Shown piece by piece: positions 25,196 through 34,202 of a stretch of DNA of 51,195 nucleotides (position 1 is the first letter of the stretch; the number at the start of each line of letters is the position of its first letter). The DNA lies in the NCBI GenBank assembly GCA_045543495.1, contig JAZQMO010000023.1:1-51195 (forward strand). Direction: 5' to 3'. A program made the position numbers and the translations under genes. This stretch comes from RGIG5579 sp045543495. Its GTDB lineage: Bacteria > Bacillota > Clostridia > Oscillospirales > SIG627. The notes under the pieces were generated by a model that was not told the DNA's origin, made no database searches, and saw only the letters and a list, made by a program, of their open reading frames with translations.

Positions 25196-28006
25196 TCTGC
25201 CGCGAATGGCGTCAATGGGCTTTTTGGAAGCGATCCTTCTCACAGGGAGAAAGCTTGCCACAAAGGCGGCAAGGACGCTTGTGCCAAACAGCAGAAGCAC
25301 CTGACGGATGGAAAAATGGAGCAGGGTAATGAGAATTCCCGTTTCGGAACGGAAGAAGTGGTTGATCAAAAGAACCGCCCCGAGGGTGCCTGCGGCTGAC
25401 AGGACAAAATTGATCATGGCAATGCAAAAGCTCTCGGAGAAGAAGATGCGGAACACATCTCCCGAACGGGCTCCGATGGCACGCAGAATACCGATCTCTT
25501 GCTTCTTATAGGCAATACTGGTGCCGATGAAATTGGCCAGCATCAAGGAAGCAAAGAGGGCAAAGCCAAGGCCGATATACAAAAAGACATCTGCCAAGAT
25601 CACAAGAAGCTCGTGGATCCCATCCAATTCAAAGGTGACGGGGTTTTGCAATTCATAACGAACGGGATGATCCTCTCTGTAGCAATAACGAACAAGCCTT
25701 TCCAAGGCGGCTCGGTCTGTGGGCATTTGTCCCACGGCGTACTGATAGGTGCCGTCACCCGAGATCAAAACAAGCTCCAGAAGGGAATCGCTTGCCAGGA
25801 TCACGGTGTTGAGCCGAGCCTTGGAAAGAGTTTCATCCTCCAGAAGGATTCCCACGATGCGGCCATTCTTTACCCTTTTCTGATGACCCGTATGATAGGA
25901 GTAGCTTGTGATCTCCGTTTCGCCGATCTCCCGACAGAAGGAAAGAAGTTTGGCCTGATCCTGTGGGGAAAGGGCCGACCACAAAAATCTTCCGTCCTCG
26001 CTGTAGTAATTCTTTTCTCCGTCAAAATCGGGGACGTAGCCGAAGTGCCCCAAAAGCACATCAATGCTGACAACGATCTCATTTTCCTCAAGGGTCTTTT
26101 TCTCTCCATCCAGCCAAGCGATGGAATAGCCCTCGGAATCGGACAGGGTGCCGTAATACTCACTGCCGAAATAATTTTTCATTTCGTCATTTCCCACGGC
26201 AAAATCAAGGTAGCCGTTTTCGGGGCGGGAGAACAGAGGCTCGGATGCCAAAATTCTTTCGAGGCACCCCTCCCCCACCAACGCCACCTGACACAGGGAG
26301 TAGGAACGGATGCCGCGAAGCTCGGACATCAGAGCATAGTTGATCAGATCCTCGGCGGTGGTAATATCCTCATCCTTTTCGGTGAGGGGACGGTAGCGAT
26401 CCAGATCGAAGCCGGAGGACACCACACCCACCACCTCATATTCCGTGCCGCCCAAGGGGATCTTTCTTCCCAGCATATCCTCAGGGGTACGAACGGTATC
26501 GTACTGCGGCTTTTTCCCATCTGCCTCGGGTTCTTTCAAAAAGCCGCCGATGTAGAAGGTTTCGCAAATATACTCGCTGATGGCGATCTCATTTTTGTCG
26601 CCTTGGGGCAATCTGCCTGCCAAAAGCTCCATTCCCATTCCCGCAAGCGCATCCTTCCCGCTGACCTGGGTAAAGCCGTTGAAGGAATAGGGATAGATAT
26701 GGAAATCGGATTGGGTGAACTCGGCCTTTTCGTTATAAAGGGATTGGAAGGACAGATCCTGCCCCATGGGGACAAAGACTCCCTTGACCGCAACCCCCGA
26801 ATCCTCTCGGATCTGTTTCAATTCCTCTTCGCTGATCTTGCCTCGCTGAGAAAAGTAAAACGCTTCCCCGTCCTTTATATCATCAAATTTTTCCGCACGG
26901 ACCACGGAGGCATAGGTAATGCCCGAATCCAAAATGGAATTGATGCAGGAGGTAATATGGTCATACGCTCCGAAGGTATCCGCAAGGCCAAAGAGACCGA
27001 AGGCGACACAGGAGAGCAAAATGGTAAAGGCAAGGCGGATCTTTTTGTGCTTCAGGGCACCCGAGCCCATACGGAAGGCGGCCTTCAGGGGAAGGCGGGA
27101 GCGAATAAGCTTCAAGGCTTCTCCACTCAGCTTTTCCTCCACGGGAACCGCGGGGCGGGAAACACGGCCCACCCTTTCCTTGGGCCGAACAGAAAGGCTC
27201 TTTCCCTCCTCCAAGGCGGCAAGGTATTCATTGATCTGAATGCGGTCTGCCTCCGTTAAGCGGTAGCCTGCCGAAATGCGAACCTCCCCCTCCTCAAAGG
27301 AAAGGGATTTTTCCTCCTCGGCAGAAGAGGCGGCGATAAACTCCTCATCGGAGATGACACGGCCATCGGACAACTCAATGATGCGGTCAGCATAGAGCTG
27401 AGCAAATTCACGGTCGTGGGACACCACGATCACAAGACGGGTGCGGGAGAGGGACTTGAGAGTATCCAGCACCTGCTTTCCCGTTACGGAATCCAAGGCG
27501 CCTGTGGGCTCATCGGCCATAATGATCTTGGGATCCTTCACCAAGGCACGGGCAATGGCGACTCTTTGCTTTTGGCCGCCCGAGAGCTCATTGGGCTTAC
27601 GGGAGCCGTAGCCCTCCAGATCCACCTCACGGAGGATGGCGCCGATGGCCTCATCCGTTGCCTTTTTGCCTTGCAGCTCCAAGGCGAGGGCCACATTGGC
27701 GCCCACGGAAAATTCTTCCAGCACATTGTATTCCTGAAAGATGAAGCCAACATAGGTATTGCGGTAGGAATCGAAATCGGACTGACGAAAATGGCTGGTC
27801 TTAGAGCCTGAGATGACGATCTCGCCCGAATCGAAGGTATCCAGCCCACCCAAAACATTCAGAAGGGTGCTTTTTCCGCTTCCGCTCTTTCCCAAAAGAA
27901 AGACCATCCCCGTATCGGGAAAGGTGAGCGAAACCGAATCCAGCGCCTTCACGGAAGGGCTTTTCTTCAGCTGATAGATCTTGGTCAGTTGTTTGATCTG
28001 AAGCAT
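25193..28006 (-). CDS. ABC transporter, fused ATPase and FtsX/MacB-type permease
   Basis: 937 residues. The ATPase domain (about 1-225) has Walker A GKSGSGKST at about 39, signature LSGGQKQR at about 142 and Walker B IIMADEPTGALD. A charged linker leads to one membrane helix (about 325-345), a large extracytoplasmic domain of about 400 residues and three C-terminal helices with the FtsX motif (ASLMLANFIGTSIAYKK, IGILRAIGA). This MacB-like mechanotransmission design usually serves peptide resistance, toxin export or cell-envelope work, not bulk transport. It belongs to an operon headed by a two-component system, which fits peptide or envelope-stress response. Confidence 0.88.
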   Translation of the reverse strand: MLQIKQLTKIYQLKKSPSVKALDSVSLTFPDTGMVFLLGKSGSGKSTLLNVLGGLDTFDSGEIVISGSKTSHFRQSDFDSYRNTYVGFIFQEYNVLEEFSVGANVALALELQGKKATDEAIGAILREVDLEGYGSRKPNELSGGQKQRVAIARALVKDPKIIMADEPTGALDSVTGKQVLDTLKSLSRTRLVIVVSHDREFAQLYADRIIELSDGRVISDEEFIAASSAEEEKSLSFEEGEVRISAGYRLTEADRIQINEYLAALEEGKSLSVRPKERVGRVSRPAVPVEEKLSGEALKLIRSRLPLKAAFRMGSGALKHKKIRLAFTILLSCVAFGLFGLADTFGAYDHITSCINSILDSGITYASVVRAEKFDDIKDGEAFYFSQRGKISEEELKQIREDSGVAVKGVFVPMGQDLSFQSLYNEKAEFTQSDFHIYPYSFNGFTQVSGKDALAGMGMELLAGRLPQGDKNEIAISEYICETFYIGGFLKEPEADGKKPQYDTVRTPEDMLGRKIPLGGTEYEVVGVVSSGFDLDRYRPLTEKDEDITTAEDLINYALMSELRGIRSYSLCQVALVGEGCLERILASEPLFSRPENGYLDFAVGNDEMKNYFGSEYYGTLSDSEGYSIAWLDGEKKTLEENEIVVSIDVLLGHFGYVPDFDGEKNYYSEDGRFLWSALSPQDQAKLLSFCREIGETEITSYSYHTGHQKRVKNGRIVGILLEDETLSKARLNTVILASDSLLELVLISGDGTYQYAVGQMPTDRAALERLVRYCYREDHPVRYELQNPVTFELDGIHELLVILADVFLYIGLGFALFASLMLANFIGTSIAYKKQEIGILRAIGARSGDVFRIFFSESFCIAMINFVLSAAGTLGAVLLINHFFRSETGILITLLHFSIRQVLLLFGTSVLAAFVASFLPVRRIASKKPIDAIRGR

Positions 28007-28020
28007 ACATTTTCCTTTCT

Positions 28021-28698
28021 TTATAAAAGAGGATCAAAAAGCTCCCGAAGAAAATCGTGATACAGGGTATAGCCATAGGAATTGAAATGAACCTGGTCAT
28101 TGCAATGCAGGTCCTCTCGGATGCGGTCATAATGGCCGATATCGGCGGGATCCGAGAAGAAAAAGGGCTGATGCACCATGGAAACGGGCGTGCACTTTTC
28201 AAACTGCTCACACATTTCGTGGACGCACTTGGAATAGCGCTCTCTTCTGGCGGCATACTGCGCCGTGGCATATTTATGGCGCAGAGTCACCGTATCAACG
28301 AAAACATACACGGGAATTTCGGGGAAATCTGCCTTGGCGTACTGGATCACCCTTGCAGTGATCTGACACACCTCCTCGGGGGTGTAGCCAAAGCTGAAAT
28401 CGTTTCCGCCTGCGGCCAAGGCAAGGGCCTTGGGCTCGTAGGGGGTGACCATACGGTGGTAGTAATACAGAAGATCATCTGCGCTGGAGGTGCCGAAGCC
28501 GTGATTGAGAATGGCGGGGGTGCCATCCTTATTGAGAACGGTCTCCTCCACATTGGGGTGACCCCAGCGGTTGTCGGGCTTGCAGCGGGTAAAGGTGGAG
28601 TGGCCGTAAAGAATGATCCTTCCCTTCTCCACGGGCTTTGCCTCATAGGCCTCGATCTGCTTATCGAAGCGGCGAATTTTCAGTTTGGATCCGTACAT
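28021..28698 (-). CDS. SGNH/GDSL-family hydrolase, copy 1
   Basis: 225 residues. Block I is YGHS (31-34), with His in place of the usual Asp of GDS but the nucleophilic Ser kept; block III is GGNDF and block V is DQVHFN. These fit a cytoplasmic SGNH esterase or deacylase; there is no signal peptide. The ATG at 28698 has AAAGGAG upstream. The first 105 residues are about 90% identical to the adjacent upstream copy, while the rest has diverged strongly, so the two enzymes probably share a fold core but differ in substrate. It lies within the two-component/ABC operon. Confidence 0.82.
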   Translation of the reverse strand: MYGSKLKIRRFDKQIEAYEAKPVEKGRIILYGHSTFTRCKPDNRWGHPNVEETVLNKDGTPAILNHGFGTSSADDLLYYYHRMVTPYEPKALALAAGGNDFSFGYTPEEVCQITARVIQYAKADFPEIPVYVFVDTVTLRHKYATAQYAARRERYSKCVHEMCEQFEKCTPVSMVHQPFFFSDPADIGHYDRIREDLHCNDQVHFNSYGYTLYHDFLRELFDPLL

Positions 28699-28709
28699 CA
28701 TTTCTCCTT

Positions 28710-29381
28710 TCAAAGCAGGGGCTCAAAAAGAGTCCTCAAAAAGTCCATAAACTCCAGATATCCCTCGGAATTCAAGTGGGAGCGATCGCCGAACATGGTA
28801 ATCCCCACTCGCTCATAAGCACCTGCATCCTCGGGCTTTTCAAAGAAAATGGGAAGATCCACCAAAGAAACGAAGGTGCAGCCCTCCTGATCGCAAAGCT
28901 CGCGGAGAAGCTTGTCATAGCGGTCACGGCGAGCGGCGCTCGCTCCCACCGCCACCTTTTGCCCCTGTGTGGGCACCAAGGAAAAGCAATAAATGGGGAT
29001 CTCGGGAAATTCGGCACGGGCATACTGAATGACACGGGCCTGAAGGTCCACCACCTCATCGGCAGAATAGCCGTAGGCAAAATCGTTGTTTCCCGCCGCA
29101 AGCACCAAGGCCTTGGGCTCGTAGGGAGTGACCATACGGTGGTAGTAATACAGAAGGTCATCGGCACTGGAGGTACCGAAGCCGTGATTGAGAACGGCGG
29201 GGGTACCGTCTTTATTGAGAATGGCCTCTTCTACATTCACATGACCCCAGCGATTGTCGGGCTTACAGCGGGTAAAGAGGGAGTGGCCGTACAGAAGGAT
29301 CCTTCCTTTCTCCACGGGCTTTGCCTCGTAGGCCTCGATCTGCTTATCGAAGCGGCGAATTTTCAGTTTTGATCCGTACAT
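28710..29381 (-). CDS. SGNH/GDSL-family hydrolase, copy 2
   Basis: 223 residues, tandem paralogue of the next gene downstream. The same YGHS, NNDFAYGY and DRSHLNSEGY blocks are present. N-terminal halves of the copies are nearly identical in DNA as well as protein, but the C-terminal 115 residues are less than half identical. It begins 12 bases after the TVP38 gene with AGGAGG, so it is co-transcribed. Likely a carbohydrate or peptidoglycan esterase, by family and operon context; the substrate is not known. Confidence 0.82.
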   Translation of the reverse strand: MYGSKLKIRRFDKQIEAYEAKPVEKGRILLYGHSLFTRCKPDNRWGHVNVEEAILNKDGTPAVLNHGFGTSSADDLLYYYHRMVTPYEPKALVLAAGNNDFAYGYSADEVVDLQARVIQYARAEFPEIPIYCFSLVPTQGQKVAVGASAARRDRYDKLLRELCDQEGCTFVSLVDLPIFFEKPEDAGAYERVGITMFGDRSHLNSEGYLEFMDFLRTLFEPLL

Positions 29382-29393
29382 TGTTGTTTCCTC

Positions 29394-30098
29394 CTATGAT
29401 TGGGTTGATTTGGATTGCTTTTTATCTTCTCTTCTTTGCACCAGCCGATGATAGATCCAAAGCCCCAAAAGGCTGATGGCGGCGGCCAGCAAAAACACCA
29501 CAAGGGCAAAAAGATACTTTTCTTCTCCCAGCGCATTGCCCCCTACGGTGGAGGTGACCACCGACGGGATCCGCGCAAGACCTGCCAAAAGAAGCCAGTG
29601 TCCCAGCTTCATTTCGGTCAGCCCCACAAAATAGCTAATGAGATCCTTGGGGGTTCCGGGAATGAACATAATCAAAAACAGAACGGCTTCGAATTTGCGG
29701 TGGTTTTGCAAAAATTTCAGGGAATGGATCTTTTCCAGCGGGAAAAAGACCTCTACCAATTTAATCCCCAAAAGACGAACCAGAAGAAAGACCAGCGCAC
29801 TTCCGATGACGATGCCCGCCAAAACAAGGAGGGTTCCCTCCAGACTTCCGAAGGCAATGCCTGCGGCGATCTCCAAGGGCTCGCCGGGAATGAGGGCTAT
29901 CACCACCTGAAGCACCACCATTCCCACGAAAATGAGCCTTGCTCCCCAGCCCTTCTCCTCCACCCAAAGGCGGAAGGCCTCGGGATCCTCGAAGAAGGAA
30001 AGAAGGGGCTTGCCCAAGAATACGGTGATCACAAGGAAGAAAAGGATCACCACGACCACTGCCGCCAAGGACAGGATCTTGCGATGCTTTTCGGTCAT
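29394..30098 (-). CDS. TVP38/TMEM64 (DedA-like VTT) family membrane protein
   Basis: 234 residues with about six membrane segments. The VTT domain is shown by LIPGEPLEIAAGIAFGSLEG and FIPGTPKDLISYFVGLTEM with its conserved Gly-Pro-Lys elements. Relatives of the DedA/VTT group scramble or flip lipids, including undecaprenyl phosphate and phosphatidylethanolamine. In an operon with a peptidoglycan amidase and an envelope-type two-component system, a lipid-carrier or membrane-maintenance role is plausible. Confidence 0.87.
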   Translation of the reverse strand: MTEKHRKILSLAAVVVVILFFLVITVFLGKPLLSFFEDPEAFRLWVEEKGWGARLIFVGMVVLQVVIALIPGEPLEIAAGIAFGSLEGTLLVLAGIVIGSALVFLLVRLLGIKLVEVFFPLEKIHSLKFLQNHRKFEAVLFLIMFIPGTPKDLISYFVGLTEMKLGHWLLLAGLARIPSVVTSTVGGNALGEEKYLFALVVFLLAAAISLLGLWIYHRLVQRREDKKQSKSTQS

Positions 30099-30102
30099 AG
30101 GC

Positions 30103-30792
30103 TCACTCCTTTTCTTTGATCTTCACTTGATTTTTTATTTCTTCCCAAGCCTCGGGATGCTCCACATAATACTTGGGGCACATTTTTCCCGTAACGTCAT
30201 AGTGGCGGATAATGTCATCCCGCTCCAAATCAAATTCCTCGCAAAGCCAAGACAGAAGGCGGATCAGCGAGGCGTGGGTCACGGGGGAAAACTCGCCCGT
30301 TTCATCGGGGTGGCACACCTCAATGGAAATGGTATCCAAATTGCGCTCATTGGTGGCACTGGATTTTTCATTCAGGGGAACACAAAGGATCACCTCACCC
30401 TCCAGACCCACAATAAAATGGGAGCTGGTGGTGGAATCAGGGGAATTAAAATAATTTCGGTTGGCCATGGCGGTGGAGCCGGGGTTGGCCACATAATGCA
30501 CGGCAAGGGCGCGCACCGCCTCCAATTCTTCTCCGCGGCGGGAGGCGCCGTCCACCGAGATCAGCTGCACCCGAACCCAATCGGGAAGATTCTCTACTCC
30601 CACATCCGCTTCCTCTTCGGTGGTCGGGCTCGGCTCCTGTGAGAAGGGATCCGCAAGGCAAAAGGCCAAAACGGCAAGGGAAAACAAAAGGACAGAGCAA
30701 AACAGGATCACAGGCCACAGGGGCCCTTTTTGCTTTTCCTGCGCCAAGGCTTTGTCCGCCTTGACGGGAGAATCCGTTTTGAAATCCGACAT
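30103..30792 (-). CDS. Membrane-anchored N-acetylmuramoyl-L-alanine amidase (Amidase_2)
   Basis: 229 residues from the ATG at 30792 (AGAGG upstream). A cytoplasmic tail of about 28 residues leads to one membrane helix (about 32-52), then an acidic linker and the catalytic domain. Zinc ligands can be seen in AVHYVANPG (about 97) and RHYDVTGKMCP (about 196-206), with SSHFIVGLEGEV between them. It would cleave the muramic acid to L-alanine bond of the wall from outside. Four bases separate it from the TVP38 gene. Confidence 0.85.
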   Translation of the reverse strand: MSDFKTDSPVKADKALAQEKQKGPLWPVILFCSVLLFSLAVLAFCLADPFSQEPSPTTEEEADVGVENLPDWVRVQLISVDGASRRGEELEAVRALAVHYVANPGSTAMANRNYFNSPDSTTSSHFIVGLEGEVILCVPLNEKSSATNERNLDTISIEVCHPDETGEFSPVTHASLIRLLSWLCEEFDLERDDIIRHYDVTGKMCPKYYVEHPEAWEEIKNQVKIKEKE

Positions 30793-30808
30793 ACAAACCT
30801 CTTTAAAC

Positions 30809-32734
30809 TTAAATTCGCTCAAAGGACAAGGTCACCTTAAACAGATCCCCGTCCACCACAACATCAAACACGCCGTTTTGCAGCTCGGTAAAGCTTTTGG
30901 CAATGGCAAGGCCAAGGCCGCTTCCCTCACTTTTGCGGGACATATCTCCTTGCACGAAGCGCTCAGTCAATTCCTCCCCGCTCCTTTGGGGGCGGGCGGC
31001 GGAAATGTTGCGAAAGATCAATTCACAGCGGCCGCCGTTTTCACGGGCGGTCAGATACACACGGGTTCCCGAGAGGGCATATTTTGTGATGTTGTTCATT
31101 AAATTATCCACCACACGCCACAGTCTTTTCCCGTCGGCCAAGACAAACAGGGGCTCCTGCGGCACCTCAAGACAGGGCGAAAGGCCCGCTTCCTCAAGAT
31201 TCAGCTGATACTCCCCTAAGGTCTGCTCCAAAAAGACCTTCAGATCCAAGGGAGCCAAGGTCACGGGGAGAACGCCGCTGGCGGCCTTGGAGGATTCCAC
31301 AAGATCCTCCGTAAGCTTTCGCAAGCGAAGGCTTTGACGGTCCAAAACCTCCAAATATTCCCGAAGCTTTTGGTTTTCGGTCTCTTCCTTTTTCATCAGA
31401 TCCACATAATTGACAATGGAGGTGAGAGGGGTTTTGATGTCGTGAGAAACATTGGTAATGAGCTCTGTTTTGAAGCGCTCACTTTTCATTTTTTCTTCCA
31501 CGGCCCTCTCCATTCCCTCCGCGGAACGGTTCAAGGCCTCTCCCAAAGAGCGGAGGCCCGGAGGGAGGCGGGCGGAATCACAGCGATGGTTCAGATCCCC
31601 CGAGGCCACCTTTTTCTGATCCTCTCCCAATTTTTGGAGAGAGGCGCCGTACCAAACAAGAATCCCCATCAAGACCAGCCCCTCTATGAGAACGGCGGCC
31701 AGAAACTCCGTAAATCGCAGCAAGGATGCCAAAAAGAAATCAAAAATGGCCGTGGCGGACAAAACGAGGATCACCTTGGGGACCAAGCGGCAATTTTCAA
31801 AAAAGGAAACGGTAGCCCTCTTCAGCCACGAAAGGCCTCGGAGCCCATAGGACAGGAGGGTGGTAGAGAAAAGGGTTCCCGTTTTGATGCGGGTGGCAAG
31901 GCTCATGATCATCAAGAGAGCGACAAGGCAATCCACGAAGGAAAAAATGCCCAAGAAGAGGAACACGAACCACAAGAGGTCGGGGGCGATCTGAAGAAAG
32001 CCGATCTCCAGCCACAAGACCATCAGAAAGCAGGCAAGATAGATCTCCAAAAGCACCCGATCCATCGGCCCTGCTTCGGCGGGGGCTCCCTTTATTTTTC
32101 GCCCTGCCGAGGCACATAAAAAGACAAAAAGCGCAAGAAAGCCAAACAGGGATACAAAGAAAATGGGAATGAGGGGGATGCGGAAATAATGGAAAAAGCG
32201 CAGGAAGGAAAATTCCGTTTTTTGGTTTCCCGTCAATTCCAGATCGGTGCCGTACACGCAGACCCGATAGCACTCGGGCACCCAAGTGGTGTATTGACTG
32301 AGATTTTCATTGTAAAGATCCGTATTTTTATCGGATGGGGTGATGAGGACCCAAGCGCCTCCCGTTTCCACCGTTTCCTCCAAAACGAAGGCATACTCTC
32401 TTCCGTCGTAATCGGAATAAAGCGGTGTTCCATTGGCATCAAAAACAGAAAAGTACACGGTAAAGGGAACCTCGGAGCGGATGAGATTTAATTCCTGCGC
32501 AAAGTCATTTCCCGATTTCAGGGAGCGGGAAAAGCGCTCCGCCACGGATACATTCACCCAGCTGTAGCGACCGTCCACATATTCATAGCAAATCTCATCA
32601 AAGGTGGCACGGTACCCGTCAAGATCCAGAAGAACCGTAATGCCCAAGGCGGAAACCACGGTACACACAAACAAAAGCGTGGCAAAAAACAGGGCCACCA
32701 GCTTGAGGGTCAAATAATAGGTGGGGGATTTCAT
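30809..32734 (-). CDS. Sensor histidine kinase with multi-helix membrane domain
   Basis: 641 residues. One N-terminal helix (about 8-37) and an extracytoplasmic domain of about 125 residues are followed by five or six more membrane segments up to about 375. Then come a short HAMP-like linker, the HisKA dimerisation domain with NVSHDIKTPLTSIVNYVD (His about 428) and the ATPase domain with NLMNNITKYAL (about 545) and GSGLGLAIAKS (about 600). The start overlaps the response regulator by four bases, so the two are made together. The large membrane part resembles sensors of envelope stress or antimicrobial peptides. Confidence 0.9.
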   Translation of the reverse strand: MKSPTYYLTLKLVALFFATLLFVCTVVSALGITVLLDLDGYRATFDEICYEYVDGRYSWVNVSVAERFSRSLKSGNDFAQELNLIRSEVPFTVYFSVFDANGTPLYSDYDGREYAFVLEETVETGGAWVLITPSDKNTDLYNENLSQYTTWVPECYRVCVYGTDLELTGNQKTEFSFLRFFHYFRIPLIPIFFVSLFGFLALFVFLCASAGRKIKGAPAEAGPMDRVLLEIYLACFLMVLWLEIGFLQIAPDLLWFVFLFLGIFSFVDCLVALLMIMSLATRIKTGTLFSTTLLSYGLRGLSWLKRATVSFFENCRLVPKVILVLSATAIFDFFLASLLRFTEFLAAVLIEGLVLMGILVWYGASLQKLGEDQKKVASGDLNHRCDSARLPPGLRSLGEALNRSAEGMERAVEEKMKSERFKTELITNVSHDIKTPLTSIVNYVDLMKKEETENQKLREYLEVLDRQSLRLRKLTEDLVESSKAASGVLPVTLAPLDLKVFLEQTLGEYQLNLEEAGLSPCLEVPQEPLFVLADGKRLWRVVDNLMNNITKYALSGTRVYLTARENGGRCELIFRNISAARPQRSGEELTERFVQGDMSRKSEGSGLGLAIAKSFTELQNGVFDVVVDGDLFKVTLSFERI

Positions 32735-33432
32735 ACGCCGCCCCCTTCCAATTTATACCCCTGTCCCCAAACGACCTTCAAGTATTTGGGCTCAGCGGGG
32801 TCGATCTCCAATTTTTCACGCAGATGGCGAATGTGCACCGCCACCGTATTTTCCGCACCGAAGGGCGCCTCGTGCCAAACGGCCTCATAGATCTGCCGAG
32901 GGGAGAGCACCTTGCCGGGATTTTTCATCAAAAGCTTTAGGATCTCAAATTCCGTGGGGGTCAAGGGGACTGCTTCCCCAAGCAAAAGAACCTCTTTTTT
33001 GGAATCGGAGAGGGACAGATCCCCCACCGTGACCAAATCGCTTTGGGGATCCTGCGGGATGGAGCCGAGCTTGGTATAGCGGCGCAGATGAGAACGGATG
33101 CGGGCCAAAAGAAGGGCGGGGGTAAAGGGCTTGGTCACGTAATCGTCAGCCCCGACGCCAAGGCCCAAGATCTTATCCGCATCCTCCCCCTTGGCGGTGA
33201 GAAGGATCACAGGGACATTGTATTTTTCCCGAATGCACGACAGGGTGCAAAGCCCATCCATTTCGGGCATCATAATATCCAGAAGAACCAAATGGACTCT
33301 TTCCTCCTCCAATATTTTCAGGGCTTCCTTGCCGTTATAGCACGAAAGGGTTTCATATCCCTCGCCCGTCAAATAGATCTTCAATGCAGAGACGATGTCC
33401 TTTTCATCGTCACAAATCAGAATGCGATACAT
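32731..33432 (-). CDS. OmpR/PhoB-family response regulator
   Basis: 233 residues from the ATG at 33432, with GGAGGTGAT upstream. Receiver domain: LICDDEKDIV, phosphoacceptor in LVLLDIMMPEMD (Asp about 52), and the lysine in DYVTKPF. The C-terminal winged helix (about 125-230) has PLTPTEFEILKLL and ENTVAVHIRHLREKLE. It is the first gene of the operon and probably regulates it, since a pair of direct repeats lies upstream of its promoter. Confidence 0.93.
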   Translation of the reverse strand: MYRILICDDEKDIVSALKIYLTGEGYETLSCYNGKEALKILEEERVHLVLLDIMMPEMDGLCTLSCIREKYNVPVILLTAKGEDADKILGLGVGADDYVTKPFTPALLLARIRSHLRRYTKLGSIPQDPQSDLVTVGDLSLSDSKKEVLLLGEAVPLTPTEFEILKLLMKNPGKVLSPRQIYEAVWHEAPFGAENTVAVHIRHLREKLEIDPAEPKYLKVVWGQGYKLEGGGV

Positions 33433-33451
33433 TCCATCACCTCCGCAAAGC

Positions 33452-33498
33452 ATTATAGCAGGAAAGATTTTAAGAATAAATGAGGGGAATCCTTAAGA
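33452..33498 (-). promoter_or_regulatory. Promoter region of the two-component operon with direct repeats
   Basis: TATAAT at 33452-33457 on the minus strand lies 20 bases before the start codon, with only a weak -35. Upstream are two copies of TCTTAA (33470-33475 and 33493-33498) 23 bases apart, about two helical turns, as expected for an OmpR-type dimer pair that activates a weak promoter. Regulation is inferred. Confidence 0.45.
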
Positions 33499-33516
33499 TT
33501 TCATTAAACTGCAAAA

Positions 33517-34200
33517 TCAGACAAAAAAGCGGCGCTCCATATAGCGGCGGAAGGGGGGGACAACGGCGATCACCAAAAGGGCGATGGCGAAAACGAAGAA
33601 GAACACCATCAGGGGAATGGAATAGGTCAGACGAATGGGCAATCGGAAGGCCACCCGACACAGGATCTCCCCCACGAAGGACAAAAAGCCCATGGCAAAG
33701 AAAAGACCCGAAAATACATACAGCCTTCCTTTTTTCAGATAGCGCACCAAGGTGACAGCCGCCTCCAAAAAGAGAAACAGACTGCCCAGAACGGGGAGCA
33801 CAAAGGGAAGAAACCAGCCTCCCTTAAAGCGAAGATCCACATACAAAAGCCCTGCCATGATCAAAAGGCAGGTGACGGGAAAGAAGATCACGGGATTGGG
33901 ACGGCGGAACCAGCGAGGGAGAAACAGGGCGGCATACAAAAGCCCGAGGCCGAAAAGCACGAAGGCCGAATAGGTCAGGGTGCCCGTTTGCACCAGATCC
34001 AGCGCAAGGCAAACTCCGCCTGCCGCCACGAAAAACATGGTCAGAACAAACAGGAGGGCTCTGAAATCCTCCTTGGGTCGTTTCCCCTTTCCCGCAGGGT
34101 ACAGGGGCTTTCCCTCTCCCATGGGAGGAAGCTTGAACAGGCAAAGGGGGCAAACCTGTGTTTCATCGTGCAACTTAACACCGCATTTGGGACAAAACAT
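33517..34200 (-). CDS. DUF6320 zinc-ribbon multi-spanning membrane protein
   Basis: 227 residues: an N-terminal zinc ribbon (CPKCGVKLHDETQVCPLC) and about seven closely spaced membrane helices. This matches DUF6320, a family without known function that is typically found next to alcohol-acetyltransferase-like genes. Here it starts two bases after such a gene, so the two are one transcript. Confidence 0.8.
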   Translation of the reverse strand: MFCPKCGVKLHDETQVCPLCLFKLPPMGEGKPLYPAGKGKRPKEDFRALLFVLTMFFVAAGGVCLALDLVQTGTLTYSAFVLFGLGLLYAALFLPRWFRRPNPVIFFPVTCLLIMAGLLYVDLRFKGGWFLPFVLPVLGSLFLFLEAAVTLVRYLKKGRLYVFSGLFFAMGFLSFVGEILCRVAFRLPIRLTYSIPLMVFFFVFAIALLVIAVVPPFRRYMERRFFV

Positions 34201-34202
34201 AT

